NCBI GenBank assembly: GCA_947498645.1
Contig: CANMKS010000001.1
Coordinates: 2,518,032-2,582,031 of the forward strand
Length of the DNA stretch: 64,000 nt
Direction of reading: 5' to 3'
DNA from: an uncultured Paracoccaceae bacterium
Lineage (GTDB): Bacteria > Pseudomonadota > Alphaproteobacteria > Rhodobacterales > Rhodobacteraceae
A program made the position numbers and the translations under genes. The notes under the pieces are model-generated. The model was not told the DNA's origin and did not search any database. It saw only the letters and a list, made by a program, of their open reading frames with translations. Position 1 is the stretch's first letter. Every line of letters begins with the position of its first letter. Of this stretch, positions 25,755-35,562 are shown piece by piece.

Positions 25755-26480
25755 ATGAGCGACACCGAAAACGCAGCATATAAACGGGTCATGCTGAAAA
25801 TATCGGGAGAGGCGCTGATGGGCGATACCTCTTTCGGGCTACACCCCCCAACCGTCCAGCGGATCGCCAAGGAAGTCAAAACCGTACATGACATGGGCGT
25901 CGAGATCTGCATGGTCATTGGCGGCGGCAATATCTTTCGCGGTTTGCAGGGGTCCGCACAGGGGATGGAACGCACCACTGCCGATTATATGGGGATGCTG
26001 GCCACCGTGATGAACGCGCTGGCCATGCAATCTGCACTGGAAGAGCTGGGTATTCACACGCGGGTCATCTCTGCCATCACAATGAACGAGGTCGCAGAGC
26101 CTTATATCCGCCGTCGTGCCGTGCGCCACCTCGAGAAAAAGCGGGTCTGTATCTTTGCCGCAGGCACCGGCAACCCGTATTTCACGACCGATACCGCCGC
26201 GACCCTGCGTGCCAGCGAAATGAACTGTGAGGCGATTTTCAAGGGCACCAAGGTGGATGGTGTCTATGACAAGGATCCCGTCAAGAACGCGGATGCCGTC
26301 CGCTACGATGTGGTCAGCTATGATGAGGTGCTGCAAAAGCATCTGGGCGTGATGGACGCCAGTGCCATTGCCCTTGCGCGCGACAATGATCTGCCGATCA
26401 TCGTGTTCTCGCTGGATGACAAGGGCGGGTTCCGTGGTATTCTGGCGGGCGAAGGCACATATACCATCGTGAAGGATTAA
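25755..26480 (+). CDS. pyrH: UMP kinase
   Basis: A 241-residue UMP kinase of the amino-acid-kinase fold, making UDP from UMP. Motifs: [15 protein letters not shown] (N-terminal phosphate loop), [27 protein letters not shown], and [16 protein letters not shown]. The start at 25755 matches the conserved N-terminus; an in-frame extension to 25626 is not family-like. It heads the classical pyrH-frr-uppS-cdsA-dxr-rseP-bamA series, but a terminator after pyrH suggests frr has its own promoter too. Confidence 0.96.
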   Translation: MSDTENAAYKRVMLKISGEALMGDTSFGLHPPTVQRIAKEVKTVHDMGVEICMVIGGGNIFRGLQGSAQGMERTTADYMGMLATVMNALAMQSALEELGIHTRVISAITMNEVAEPYIRRRAVRHLEKKRVCIFAAGTGNPYFTTDTAATLRASEMNCEAIFKGTKVDGVYDKDPVKNADAVRYDVVSYDEVLQKHLGVMDASAIALARDNDLPIIVFSLDDKGGFRGILAGEGTYTIVKD

Positions 26481-26485
26481 AAGGA

Positions 26486-26508
26486 GCGGCTGCGCCGCAT
26501 TCTATTTT
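26486..26508 (+). terminator. Terminator downstream of pyrH
   Basis: A short stem, GCGGC-tgc-GCCGC (26486-26498), followed by ATTCTATTTT, lies 5 bases after the pyrH stop. The stem is short but GC-rich, so partial termination is likely. Confidence 0.55.
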
Positions 26509-26514
26509 GTGAAT

Positions 26515-26562
26515 GAGGGGCGCTGCCCCTCAAACTCCCCGAGATATTTTTGAACAAAAGAA
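26515..26562. repeat. Extragenic palindromic element typical of Rhodobacteraceae
   Basis: A perfect 7-bp hairpin, GAGGGGC-gct-GCCCCTC (26515-26531), is followed by CTCCCCGAGATATTTTTGAAC and then an A/G-rich tail. This hairpin-CCCCGRGATATTT-AAA layout recurs, from memory, in intergenic regions of many Rhodobacteraceae genomes, where it probably ends transcripts. Only one copy was noticed in this window. The family statement comes from recall and was not checked by search. Confidence 0.5.
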
Positions 26563-26678
26563 GCGGACTGCGGACAAACTGCACGAGACCTGCGGGTTTG
26601 CCTGACTATACAAATCCAGGGCTTTGGCCTAAAACGATGAAAAGCCGGGCAAAGCCCGATGGAGAAGAGCAGAGAGAC

Positions 26679-27242
26679 ATGGCAGACGATTTTGAAATTG
26701 ACACCGATGACCTGACCCGCCGCATGGAGGGTGCCATCGCCAATCTGCGGGTTGAGCTGGCCTCGCTTCGTACGGGTCGCGCGTCCGGGTCGATGCTGGA
26801 ACCGGTGATGGTGGATGCTTACGGCTCTATGACCCCGATCAACCAGGTGGGTACGGTGAACGTGCCAGAGCCGCGCATGGTGACAATCAATGTCTGGGAC
26901 AAAGGTCTTGTCGGCAAAGTGGAAAAAGCCATTCGTGAGAGTGGTTTGGGCATCAATCCTCAACTTAACGGTACGATCATCATGTTGCCCATTCCAGAGT
27001 TGAACGAAGAACGCCGCCGCGAGCTGACAAAGGTCGCTGGCCAATATGCCGAAAGCGCGCGCGTCTCGATCCGCAATCTGCGCCGTGATGGAATGGACCA
27101 GATAAAGAAGGCCAAGGCCGATGGCATGTCCGAGGACGATCAGAAGTTCTGGGAAGCTGCTGTGCAGGAAGTCACAGACGCCCATGTCAAGATTGTCGAT
27201 GAGACGGTGGAGACGAAACAAGCCGAAATCATGCAGGTCTAA
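26679..27242 (+). CDS. frr: Ribosome recycling factor
   Basis: A 187-residue RRF, which splits the post-termination ribosome together with EF-G. It has the typical two-domain pattern: the long three-helix bundle ([47 protein letters not shown]) and the small beta domain ([39 protein letters not shown]). The ATG at 26679 is preceded by GGAGAAGAG and fits the conserved N-terminus. Confidence 0.96.
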   Translation: MADDFEIDTDDLTRRMEGAIANLRVELASLRTGRASGSMLEPVMVDAYGSMTPINQVGTVNVPEPRMVTINVWDKGLVGKVEKAIRESGLGINPQLNGTIIMLPIPELNEERRRELTKVAGQYAESARVSIRNLRRDGMDQIKKAKADGMSEDDQKFWEAAVQEVTDAHVKIVDETVETKQAEIMQV

Positions 27243-27275
27243 CCCGCCCGGCCCAAGCAATGAGAGGGGCTTTTG

Positions 27276-28001
27276 ATGCCCAAAGATGCAGATGCCAAAG
27301 CCGCACCGGCCCATGTTGCCATCATTATGGATGGCAATGGCCGTTGGGCACAAAAGCGCGGGCGCCCGCGCTTGTTTGGGCATCATGCAGGTGCGCGCCG
27401 GGTTCAGGAGATTGTCGAGGCTTGCCCACGGCTTGGCGTCAAGTATCTGACAATATTCGCCTTTTCCACTGAGAACTGGAAGCGTACCCAGTCCGAGGTT
27501 GCCGGGCTGATGAACCTGTTTCGCAAGTATCTGGAGCGAGAGGCCGACGATCTTTACCAAAGTGGTGTCTGTGTCCGTTTTATCGGCGACCGCATTCGGC
27601 TGGATGACAAACTGGTCGCCCGTATGGACGACCTTGAACTGCGCACCGCCGGAAATGACCGCGTTCACCTGACTGTCGCACTGAACTACGGCGGCCGCGA
27701 TGAGGTGACCCGCGCGGCCAAGCGGCTGGCCTATGAGATTGAGCAAGGCCGTTTGACCCATCAGGATGTGGATGCCGAAACCCTTGCGGGTTTTCTGGAC
27801 ACCCATGTGCTGCCCGATCCCGATCTGGTGATCCGCACCAGTGGCGAGGCGCGTATCTCCAACTTTCTGCTGTGGCAGTCGGCCTATGCGGAATATGAGT
27901 TTGTCGATACGCTCTGGCCTGACTTTTCGGCTGAGGAATTCGCCAACGTGTTGAATTCATACGGCAAACGTGATCGTCGATTTGGTGCGGTCCGAGCCTG
28001 A
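27276..28001 (+). CDS. uppS: Undecaprenyl diphosphate synthase (isoprenyl transferase)
   Basis: A 241-residue cis-prenyltransferase that extends farnesyl diphosphate to the C55 lipid carrier used for peptidoglycan and polysaccharide export. The catalytic Asp lies in IIMDGNGRWA, followed by RGRPRLFGHHAGA, FAFSTENW and the C-terminal DLVIRTSGEARISNFLLWQ and AYAEYEF motifs. The ATG at 27276 with AGAGGGG upstream is preferred to the overlapping TTG three bases earlier. The cdsA gene starts two bases after its stop. Confidence 0.95.
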   Translation: MPKDADAKAAPAHVAIIMDGNGRWAQKRGRPRLFGHHAGARRVQEIVEACPRLGVKYLTIFAFSTENWKRTQSEVAGLMNLFRKYLEREADDLYQSGVCVRFIGDRIRLDDKLVARMDDLELRTAGNDRVHLTVALNYGGRDEVTRAAKRLAYEIEQGRLTHQDVDAETLAGFLDTHVLPDPDLVIRTSGEARISNFLLWQSAYAEYEFVDTLWPDFSAEEFANVLNSYGKRDRRFGAVRA

Positions 28002-28003
28002 GA

Positions 28004-28807
28004 ATGACCAAGCCTGCGCCAAACCCCGCGAAATGGGATGATCTGACCGTCCGTCTGGCCTCCAGTGCTGTGATGGTTGTTGTTGGGGCCTTTGGGGTGA
28101 TCATGGGCGGTGTCTGGTTTCAGATGCTTGTCGTTTTTGTCACCGCCGTGATGGTCTGGGAATTATGGATGATGATCCGCCCCGACGAGCCGACCAAGGG
28201 CATGTTGCTGGCGGCCTTGGTGGCATCGGTGATGTCGGGTCAACTGGCTGATGGCACGTTCTGGGGGATGCTGTTGTTCCTGGTGGTGCCAGTGATCGGG
28301 GCAACCCAACTTAGGACCGAAATCAAGACCTTTTTTATCTTTGCCCTTGGCATTCAGCTTGCGGGCTGGGGGCTGGTGCATTTCCGCATGGATTATGGGT
28401 TTTTCTGGCTGCTTTGGCTGATGTCCGTGGTCATTGTCACAGATATCTTTGGCTATTTCGCTGGTAAATCCTTTGGCGGGCCAAAGTTCTGGCCTGCGAT
28501 CAGCCCCAAGAAGACCTGGAGCGGCACAGTCGCGGGGTGGGGCGGTGCAGCATTGGTCGGGTTTATTTTCACGCTTTTCACCAATGCGGGCCTCTGGATC
28601 ATCCTGATTTCAGTGGTGCTGAGCTTTGCAGGCCAAATGGGTGACATTGCTGAAAGTGCGCTCAAGCGGCGGATGGGCGTCAAGGACAGTTCGACCCTCA
28701 TCCCCGGTCATGGCGGTCTTTTTGACCGATTTGACGCGCTTTTGGGCGCGTCGCTGTTTCTTGTGGTTGTGGCTGATATCTTTGACGTGCCCGGGGTCGT
28801 CTTTTGA
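28004..28807 (+). CDS. cdsA: Phosphatidate cytidylyltransferase
   Basis: A 267-residue integral membrane enzyme that makes CDP-diacylglycerol, the precursor of all phospholipids. Seven or eight hydrophobic segments are visible, and the C-terminal signature is complete: SALKRRMGVKDSSTLIPGHGG, with the KD and HGG metal/nucleotide-binding residues. The stop codon overlaps the TTG start of dxr (TTGA), pointing to translational coupling. Confidence 0.94.
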   Translation: MTKPAPNPAKWDDLTVRLASSAVMVVVGAFGVIMGGVWFQMLVVFVTAVMVWELWMMIRPDEPTKGMLLAALVASVMSGQLADGTFWGMLLFLVVPVIGATQLRTEIKTFFIFALGIQLAGWGLVHFRMDYGFFWLLWLMSVVIVTDIFGYFAGKSFGGPKFWPAISPKKTWSGTVAGWGGAALVGFIFTLFTNAGLWIILISVVLSFAGQMGDIAESALKRRMGVKDSSTLIPGHGGLFDRFDALLGASLFLVVVADIFDVPGVVF

Positions 28808-29973
28808 GGCGGATCTCTGTGTTCGGCGCAACCGGGTCGGTGGGGCAAAGCGCGCTTGATCTGGTGGCGCGTGATGCGGGCGCATATGATGTTGTGGCGC
28901 TGACGGGTGGGCGCAATGTGGCGCAACTGGCCAAGGATGCGCGGGCGCTGAACGCTGATCTTGCCGTGACATGCTATCCTGAATGTTATCAGGATTTGAA
29001 GGGTTTGCTGGCTGATACTGATGTTGAGGTCGCGGCTGGCCCTGCGGCAATGGCGGACGCTGCCGCACGCGAGGTTGACTGGGCGCTGTCTGCGATTGTC
29101 GGGGCCGCTGGTTTGGTGCCGGGGCTGACGGCGTTGTCTCATGGCACAACACTTGCCTTGGCCAATAAGGAATCGCTGGTGACAGCGGGGCCGCTTTTAT
29201 TGGACAAAGCAAAGGCGCATGGCGCGACCATCCTGCCGGTGGATAGTGAGCATTCCGCAGTGTTTCAGGCCCTCGTCGGCGAGGATATGGCAGCGGTGGA
29301 ACGGGTGATCATCACCGCCTCTGGCGGCGCGTTCCGCGATTGGCCAGTGGAAAAGCTGGCAACGGCGACATTGGCCGAGGCCTCAAGCCACCCGAATTGG
29401 GATATGGGACAGCGCATCACGATTGACAGCGCATCCATGTTCAACAAAGCGATGGAGATGATTGAAACAAAAGAATTTTTTAACGTCTCAGCCGACATGA
29501 TCGAAGTATTGGTACATCGCGAAAGTCTGATCCATGCGATGGTGGGGTTCAACGATGGGGCCTTGATGGCCCATGTCGGGCCGCCTGATATGCGACATGC
29601 GATTGGCTATGCGTTGCATTGGCCAGAACGGAAAACGCTGCCTGTTGAACGCCTCGACCTTGCCAAGATCGGCCGCCTGACGTTTGCGGCCCCGGATGCG
29701 GCGCGCTATCCCGCACTGGCAATCGCCACCCGTGTGATGGAACAGGGTGGTTTGGCGGGTGCTGTGTTCAACGCCGCCAAAGAACGGGCGCTTGATGGGT
29801 TTATCGCAGGCGATATTGGGTTTCTTGATATGTCGCGGGTTGTTGACGCGACGCTCGACAAAATGTCATCGCAAACGGGGATGCAAAACGCCGCTATTAC
29901 GTTAGATAGCGTGTTAGAGACAGACAGGCTGGCCCGCGTCTACGCGGGTGAAGCCTTCAGCCAGCTAGGATAG
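28804..29973 (+). CDS. dxr: 1-deoxy-D-xylulose 5-phosphate reductoisomerase
   Basis: A 389-residue DXR, the committing enzyme of the MEP isoprenoid pathway. The NADPH-binding motif FGATGSVGQSALDL is at the N-terminus. Metal and substrate residues are in PVDSEHSAVFQAL, and ASGGAFRDWP and HPNWDMGQRITIDSASMFNK are the family signatures. The start is a TTG at 28804 that overlaps the cdsA stop; no ATG is available before the nucleotide-binding motif. With ispDF (54-55 kb) and uppS, the window holds several steps of isoprenoid synthesis. Confidence 0.95.
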   Translation: MRRISVFGATGSVGQSALDLVARDAGAYDVVALTGGRNVAQLAKDARALNADLAVTCYPECYQDLKGLLADTDVEVAAGPAAMADAAAREVDWALSAIVGAAGLVPGLTALSHGTTLALANKESLVTAGPLLLDKAKAHGATILPVDSEHSAVFQALVGEDMAAVERVIITASGGAFRDWPVEKLATATLAEASSHPNWDMGQRITIDSASMFNKAMEMIETKEFFNVSADMIEVLVHRESLIHAMVGFNDGALMAHVGPPDMRHAIGYALHWPERKTLPVERLDLAKIGRLTFAAPDAARYPALAIATRVMEQGGLAGAVFNAAKERALDGFIAGDIGFLDMSRVVDATLDKMSSQTGMQNAAITLDSVLETDRLARVYAGEAFSQLG

Positions 29974-29977
29974 CATT

Positions 29978-31312
29978 TTGGACCTGACACAATTCGTGCC
30001 GATGTTCGGCAACTTTGCCTTTATGATTGTGGCTTTTGTCGTGGCGCTATCAGTGATCGTGGCGATTCATGAATACGGGCATTACATTGTCGGTCGTTGG
30101 TGCGGAATCCATGCCGACGTGTTTTCACTGGGCTTTGGGCCTGTGGTTTACAGCCGCGTTGACAAGCGCGGCACCCGGTGGCAGGTCGCGGCCTTGCCAT
30201 TGGGCGGCTATGTGAAATTCATGGGCGATGCCAATGCCGCCAGTGTCGGCAGCGATGGCGACGTGGCCGAGGCAGACATGCGCCACACGATGCTGGGCGC
30301 GCCGCTGTGGGCACGCACGGCGACGGTGGCGGCGGGGCCGATCTTTAACTTCATTCTGGCGATTGCGATCTTTTCCGGCTCGATCATGTATCAGGGCCGG
30401 TCGGTTGATCCGCTGACCTTTGATCAATTGCGGCCCCTGCCTGCCAGCTTTGAAAGCGATTTGCAGTCCGGCGATATTTTTGTGGCGGTTGAAGGGGTTG
30501 CATTTGACGACCCGGACCGCGAAGGATCACTAAGCGATCTGGTACCCGTGCAAGAGCGTCTGGACTATACCGTGATCCGCGATGGCCGCCAGATCACCGT
30601 TGATGGCCCCTATTATTTTCCAGCTTCCGTTTCCAGCGTCAGCCCGCGCTCGGCCGCTGATGATGCCGATATCAAGGTGAATGATGTGATCACTGAGATT
30701 GATGGCGAGCGCATTTATGCATTTTCGCAGGTGCAGGCCATCGTCCTGGCCGCAGAAGGGGCCGCAATGGATTTAACGATCTGGCGCGATGGCGAAACGC
30801 TGGTCAAGACAATCGCACCGCGACGGGTTGATCTGCCTGATCCTGAGGGTGGCTTTGAAACGCGCTGGCTGATCGGGATAACGGGCACGATCTTTTTTGA
30901 AGAGATGCGCGGATCGGTTGGCGCCTGGGAAGCCCTGACCATTGGGGCTGAGGGACTGTGGGACACGATGACAACGTCGCTTTCGGCGTTGCAGCACATC
31001 ATCTTTGGCAAGATATCGACCTGTAACCTTTCTGGTCCCGTTGGGATTGCGGAAACAAGTGGGTCGATGGCTGAACAGGGCGCACAGAGCTTTATCTGGT
31101 TCATTGGTGCATTGTCCGCAGCCGTCGGCCTGATCAACCTGTTCCCGATCCCGGTTCTTGATGGTGGGCACTTGCTGTTCTACGCCTATGAGGCCGTAAC
31201 CCGTCGCAAGCCAAGTGACCGGGCTGTGCAGGTCTTTATGTTTGTTGGTCTGTCGCTGATCCTGTCGATGATGATGTTCACGGTTTTGAACGACACGATC
31301 CTTTGCCCATAG
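29978..31312 (+). CDS. rseP: Site-2 metalloprotease RseP
   Basis: A 444-residue intramembrane zinc protease. The HExxH motif is HEYGH in the first helix (VSVIVAIHEYGHYIVG), and the third ligand is in the last conserved motif (INLFPIPVLDGGHLLF). Between them is a periplasmic PDZ region (about 210-280). It cleaves anti-sigma factors and signal-peptide remnants in the membrane. The start is a TTG at 29978, preceded by AGGA at 7-base spacing; an ATG 24 bases later is the alternative. It is upstream of bamA, the usual arrangement. Confidence 0.95.
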   Translation: MDLTQFVPMFGNFAFMIVAFVVALSVIVAIHEYGHYIVGRWCGIHADVFSLGFGPVVYSRVDKRGTRWQVAALPLGGYVKFMGDANAASVGSDGDVAEADMRHTMLGAPLWARTATVAAGPIFNFILAIAIFSGSIMYQGRSVDPLTFDQLRPLPASFESDLQSGDIFVAVEGVAFDDPDREGSLSDLVPVQERLDYTVIRDGRQITVDGPYYFPASVSSVSPRSAADDADIKVNDVITEIDGERIYAFSQVQAIVLAAEGAAMDLTIWRDGETLVKTIAPRRVDLPDPEGGFETRWLIGITGTIFFEEMRGSVGAWEALTIGAEGLWDTMTTSLSALQHIIFGKISTCNLSGPVGIAETSGSMAEQGAQSFIWFIGALSAAVGLINLFPIPVLDGGHLLFYAYEAVTRRKPSDRAVQVFMFVGLSLILSMMMFTVLNDTILCP

Positions 31313-31407
31313 CCCGGCAGGGTAAAATTCACCGTTTGCCGTTTTGACATCGCCCCGCAATCCCGCTACTCCGAACGTCAAGAGAAACGTTGGTTAAGGC
31401 GGGCAAA

Positions 31408-33714
31408 ATGGCGACAGGTGTGGGGCGCGCAATCGCGCAGGGCTTTGGTGCAATGCGGGGCACTTTGACCGCCTTGGTTTTGACGGGTTTGATGGCGGGT
31501 GCCGCCGCCGCGCAAAGCTTTTCATTCAATAACTTCGTGATTGAAGGCAACCAGCGTGTCGCCGATGGCACGATCCTGACATTCGGTGATCTTGCACCCG
31601 GCGCGCCTTTGTCGACTGCCGCGCTGAATGATGCCGGTCAGGACATTCGCGGGTCCGGCCTTTTTGAAAGTGTTGAGCTGATCCCGCAAGGACGCACGCT
31701 GGTGATCCGCGTTGTGGAATATCCGACAATCAACCGGATCAATATCGAAGGGAACACCCGTGTGCGCGACGCCGAATTGCTGCCGTTGCTGCAATCCGAG
31801 CCGCGCCGCGTTTTTACACCTGAACAAGCCGAAGTAGACACCGCCATCATCACCGAAGTCTATGCGCGTGAAGGCCGGATCAACGCATCCGTGACCCCCC
31901 GCATTATTCGCCAAACCGAAAACCGCGTGGATCTGGTGTTTGAAGTCGTGGAATCCGCCGTGACAGAGATTGAACGGATCTCCTTTATCGGCAATCGGAC
32001 CTATTCCGAAGGTCGCCTGCGCCGTGTGCTTGAAAGCAAAGAAGCCGGCCTGCTGCGTGCGATCATCGCGCGCGACACTTTCTCGCCCGAGCGGGTGGCG
32101 CAGGATCGGGAGGTTCTGACAGATTTCTACCGCTCACGCGGCTATGTGGATTTTGTCATTCAGAATGTCGATGTGGCGCTGACGCGCGAACGTGATGCTT
32201 ATCTGGTGACGTATAACCTGCGCGAAGGCCAGAAATTCACCTTTGGCAATGTCTCGGTCGCGAGCGAGATCAATGGCGTAAGTGCGGATGATTTTCAGGG
32301 CGTTGTGAAGGTGCGCAACGGCGCCACATATTCGCCCGTTCCGATTGATGATGACATCACCCGCCTGGAAGCACGGGCCGATGATCTGGGCTTGCGTTTT
32401 GTCCGGGTTGAGCCGCGCATCAGCCGCGATGCCCGTGGCTTGATGATCAATGTGAACTATGTGCTGGTCCCCGGTCCGCGCGTTTTTGTTGAACGCATTG
32501 ATATCGAGGGCAACGGCACCACACTTGACCGTGTGATCCGCAACCAGTTCCGCCTTGTTGAAGGTGACCCGCTGAACCCGCGCGAGATCGAAGCAAGTGC
32601 GCGCCGCATTCGTGGCCTGGGCTTTTTTCAGAATGTCGCAGTCGATACACGCCGGGGCACCGCGGACGATCAGGTGATTGTCGATGTTGACGTGACCGAG
32701 GGGCCAACCGGCACGCTGTCATTTGGTGCCAACTACAACACGGATACGGGCGTTGGTCTGTTGGCATCTTACCGCCAAAGCAACTTTCAGGGGCGCGGCC
32801 AGAAGCTGGACTTTGATATCTCAACAGCGGAATCGAACCGTCGTTTCAACTTTGGGTTCACTGAACCCCAACTGTTGGGCCGTGATCTGCGGGGCAGTGT
32901 GAACCTTTCGTATTCTACCACGGACAATGAAAACGCCCTTTATGACACAGAGACATTGCGGTTTAGCCCCGCGCTGAGCTTTCCAGTGAGCGAGCAGGGG
33001 CGTTTGCGGTTGTTCTACGCGCTTGAGTTCACCGATCTGACCGATGTTTCAAGCAGCGCCAGCCAGATTATCCGAAATGAGGCGGATGCAGATGGGGTTT
33101 GGACCAATGCCATCGGCTATGCCTACAGTTTCGATAACCGCCGTTCAGGGCTGAACCCCAATGCGGGGATTGTGCTGCGCTTTGGACAAGAGTTTGGATT
33201 TGGGGACAGCCAGTTCATCAAGACCACAGCGCTGGCCGGTGCAGAGACCAAGATCCTGAACGAAGAAGTAACACTGCGTGCGACATTGGAAGGCGGGTTG
33301 CTAAGCTATCAGGACGGCTCAAGCCGTGTGACCGATCGTTTCTTTCTGGGCAGCCGTCTGATGCGCGGTTTCTCTGCGGGGGGCATCGGACCGCGCGATA
33401 ACGCGACCGATGACGCCTTGGGCGGCAACGCGTTTTCCGTGCTGCGCCTTGAGACAGAGTTCCCGCTGGGCCTGCCCAGTGAATATGGGATCAGTGGTGG
33501 TGCTTTCATCGACTACGGTTCTGTTTGGGACGTGGGCGAAACATTCGGCCAGGCGGTCATTTATGATGACTTCACACCGCGGGCGATTGCAGGTGTTTCC
33601 ATTTTCTGGACCACGCCGCTTGGCCCCTTGCGGTTCAACTTTACCGAGCCACTGGATGTGCAGGATCGGGACGAAACCCGGAGCTTTGACCTGACCATCT
33701 CCACGAGCTTCTGA
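31408..33714 (+). CDS. bamA: Outer-membrane assembly factor BamA
   Basis: A 768-residue BamA, the core of the machine that folds beta-barrel proteins into the outer membrane. A signal peptide (LTALVLTGLMAGAAAA) is followed by five POTRA domains (about 30-420) and the C-terminal 16-strand barrel. The barrel carries the VRGF-type loop as LMRGFSAGGIGPRD and ends with FDLTISTSF, the aromatic end signal. The ATG at 31408 has AAGGCGG upstream and is preferred to a TTG 18 bases earlier. The stop shares a base with the next start. Confidence 0.95.
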   Translation: MATGVGRAIAQGFGAMRGTLTALVLTGLMAGAAAAQSFSFNNFVIEGNQRVADGTILTFGDLAPGAPLSTAALNDAGQDIRGSGLFESVELIPQGRTLVIRVVEYPTINRINIEGNTRVRDAELLPLLQSEPRRVFTPEQAEVDTAIITEVYAREGRINASVTPRIIRQTENRVDLVFEVVESAVTEIERISFIGNRTYSEGRLRRVLESKEAGLLRAIIARDTFSPERVAQDREVLTDFYRSRGYVDFVIQNVDVALTRERDAYLVTYNLREGQKFTFGNVSVASEINGVSADDFQGVVKVRNGATYSPVPIDDDITRLEARADDLGLRFVRVEPRISRDARGLMINVNYVLVPGPRVFVERIDIEGNGTTLDRVIRNQFRLVEGDPLNPREIEASARRIRGLGFFQNVAVDTRRGTADDQVIVDVDVTEGPTGTLSFGANYNTDTGVGLLASYRQSNFQGRGQKLDFDISTAESNRRFNFGFTEPQLLGRDLRGSVNLSYSTTDNENALYDTETLRFSPALSFPVSEQGRLRLFYALEFTDLTDVSSSASQIIRNEADADGVWTNAIGYAYSFDNRRSGLNPNAGIVLRFGQEFGFGDSQFIKTTALAGAETKILNEEVTLRATLEGGLLSYQDGSSRVTDRFFLGSRLMRGFSAGGIGPRDNATDDALGGNAFSVLRLETEFPLGLPSEYGISGGAFIDYGSVWDVGETFGQAVIYDDFTPRAIAGVSIFWTTPLGPLRFNFTEPLDVQDRDETRSFDLTISTSF

Positions 33715-34235
33715 TGGTCTGGCTGCGCGCATGTCTTGTTTGGCTTGTGCTGGCGATCCCTGCGGCGGCGCAGCAAAGCTCGCCGCAGATCCTGATCATA
33801 GATAGTGAGCGGTTGTTTTTTGAAACGCTCTACGGGCGGCGCATCGCAGAGGATTTGGCGAAGCGGACGGCCGAACTACAGGCCGAAAATGACCGCATCG
33901 TTGAGTCATTGACTGAGGAAGAACGCAGCCTCACATTGCGCCGCCCGGAGATGACCCCAGAGGAGTTTCGTGCGGAATCCGAGGCTTTTGATGCCAAGGT
34001 GCAGGATGTGCGCCGTGTCCGCGATTCCAAGAATGTGGAATTGCAGGTTGCATCGGCCGAGGCGCGCGCGCGGTTCGAGGAGCGCGTCCAAGGCATTGTC
34101 GCCAACATCATGCTAGAGCGTGGTGCGGCAATGGTGATGGAGCAACGCAACGTGGTCCTTTCAGTTCGTGCGGCCAATATCACGGACGATGCGATCGTGC
34201 GGATCGATGCCGAATTGGGCAATGGTGACGGGTAG
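33714..34235 (+). CDS. skp: Skp/OmpH-family periplasmic chaperone
   Basis: A 173-residue periplasmic protein with an N-terminal signal (LRACLVWLVLAIPAAAQ). It has the OmpH pattern: a short strand (ILIIDSERLFFET), then a long charged helical hairpin (about 45-135; RTAELQAENDRIVESLTEEER and DAKVQDVRRVRDSKNVELQ regions) and a closing strand. Skp forms a trimeric jellyfish that carries unfolded outer-membrane proteins to BamA. The start overlaps the bamA stop by one base. In many relatives lpxD would follow here; it does not. Confidence 0.9.
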   Translation: MVWLRACLVWLVLAIPAAAQQSSPQILIIDSERLFFETLYGRRIAEDLAKRTAELQAENDRIVESLTEEERSLTLRRPEMTPEEFRAESEAFDAKVQDVRRVRDSKNVELQVASAEARARFEERVQGIVANIMLERGAAMVMEQRNVVLSVRAANITDDAIVRIDAELGNGDG

Positions 34236-34318
34236 CGGGCGCTTGCCCGTGCTGATCTGCCTTGCTAGTGATGACACAGGCGGCCCAAAACCGCAGTAAT
34301 ATCAAGGAGCCGCCCGCG

Positions 34319-34780
34319 ATGACCGATCCTGTCACCACCGCTGACATTCAACTGATCCAAAAGATTTTGCCGCATCGTTACCCGTTTCTGCTGGTCGACA
34401 AGGTGCATAGCATCAATGGCACGACCTCTGCCGTGGGCATCAAGAATGTCACCATGAACGAGCCGCATTTCCAAGGCCATTTTCCCGGCAATCCAATCAT
34501 GCCCGGCGTGACAATCGTTGAGGCGATGGCCCAGACAACTGCTGTTATGGTCGGCGCATCGCTGGGCCTGACCGACGGCAATTTGCTGGTGTATTTCATG
34601 GCGATTGACGGCTGCAAATTCCGCCGCAAGGTGGTGCCCGGTGATGTGCTTGAGATGCATGTCGAAACCACACGTGGCAAGCCCGGCGGCAAGGTCTGGC
34701 GCTTTAAGGGAACCGCCCTTGTTGAAGGTGAAATGGCGGCAGAGGCCGAGTTCACGGCAATGATGGATATGCAAGGCTGA
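34319..34780 (+). CDS. fabZ: 3-hydroxyacyl-ACP dehydratase
   Basis: A 153-residue hot-dog-fold dehydratase of fatty acid synthesis. The catalytic His is in [12 protein letters not shown] and the Glu in [23 protein letters not shown] near the N-terminus is the FabZ hallmark. The ATG at 34319 follows AAGGAG; an upstream in-frame extension lacks conservation. Its stop overlaps the lpxA start (TGATG). FabZ competes with LpxA for 3-hydroxyacyl-ACP, which explains the linkage. Confidence 0.95.
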   Translation: MTDPVTTADIQLIQKILPHRYPFLLVDKVHSINGTTSAVGIKNVTMNEPHFQGHFPGNPIMPGVTIVEAMAQTTAVMVGASLGLTDGNLLVYFMAIDGCKFRRKVVPGDVLEMHVETTRGKPGGKVWRFKGTALVEGEMAAEAEFTAMMDMQG

Positions 34781-35562
34781 TGGCTGGCATTCACCCCTCT
34801 GCCATCATTGCCGATGGCGCGCAGATCGCGGACAGCTGCACGGTTGGTCCGTTTTGTGTTGTGGGTCCAAGTGTGGTGCTGGCAGAAGGGGTCGAGTTGA
34901 AAAGCCATGTGGTCGTGCAGGGTGATACCCATGTTGGCCCCGACACCGTGATCTTTTCCTTTGCAGTGATCGGGGAAATTCCTCAGGATCTGAAATTCGA
35001 CGGAGAAATGACAAGGCTGCGTATCGGTGCCCGCAATCGCATCCGCGAACATGTCACAATGAATACCGGCACCGTGCAAGGCGGTGGTGAAACCCGGATC
35101 GGGGATGATGGGCTGTTCATGGCTGGGTGCCACATTGCCCATGACGCCCAGATCGGCGACCGTGTGATTGTGGTCAATTCATCCGCTGTCGCAGGGCATT
35201 GCGTGATTGAGGATGACGTGATCATCGGTGGTTTGTCCGGCGTGCATCAATGGGTTCGCATTGGTCAGGGTGCCATTATTGGTGCGGTCACAATGGTGAC
35301 CAAGGATGTGGTGCCACATGGTCTGGTGCAGGGGCCGCGTGGCGCGCTGGATGGGCTCAACCTTGTCGGTCTCAAGCGCAAGGGCGTGGACCGCGCCGAT
35401 ATCACCGCAATGCGGGCGTCATTTCAGATGCTCAAGGATGGGGAAGGCACCTTTCAGGACCGCGCCCGCCGCCTGGCCGAAGAAAGCGACAGCCCATATG
35501 TTCAGCAGATGGTTGCCTTCATTCTGGGCGAAACCGACCGTAATTTCCTGACACCCGGCTGA
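34780..35562 (+). CDS. lpxA: UDP-N-acetylglucosamine acyltransferase
   Basis: A 260-residue LpxA, the first enzyme of lipid A synthesis, which moves a 3-hydroxyacyl chain from ACP to UDP-GlcNAc. Left-handed beta-helix hexapeptide repeats run from residue 3 to about 185 (IHPSAIIADGAQI; IGDRVIVVNSSAVAGH), and the catalytic His lies in MAGCHIAHDAQIGD. NTGTVQGGGET is the typical substrate loop. A C-terminal helical domain follows. It overlaps both neighbours by one base. Confidence 0.95.
   Translation: MAGIHPSAIIADGAQIADSCTVGPFCVVGPSVVLAEGVELKSHVVVQGDTHVGPDTVIFSFAVIGEIPQDLKFDGEMTRLRIGARNRIREHVTMNTGTVQGGGETRIGDDGLFMAGCHIAHDAQIGDRVIVVNSSAVAGHCVIEDDVIIGGLSGVHQWVRIGQGAIIGAVTMVTKDVVPHGLVQGPRGALDGLNLVGLKRKGVDRADITAMRASFQMLKDGEGTFQDRARRLAEESDSPYVQQMVAFILGETDRNFLTPG

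Noticed and set aside
26502..27806. A 434-codon minus-strand frame across frr and uppS
   Set aside because: It is antisense to two certain genes and has no recognisable domain.
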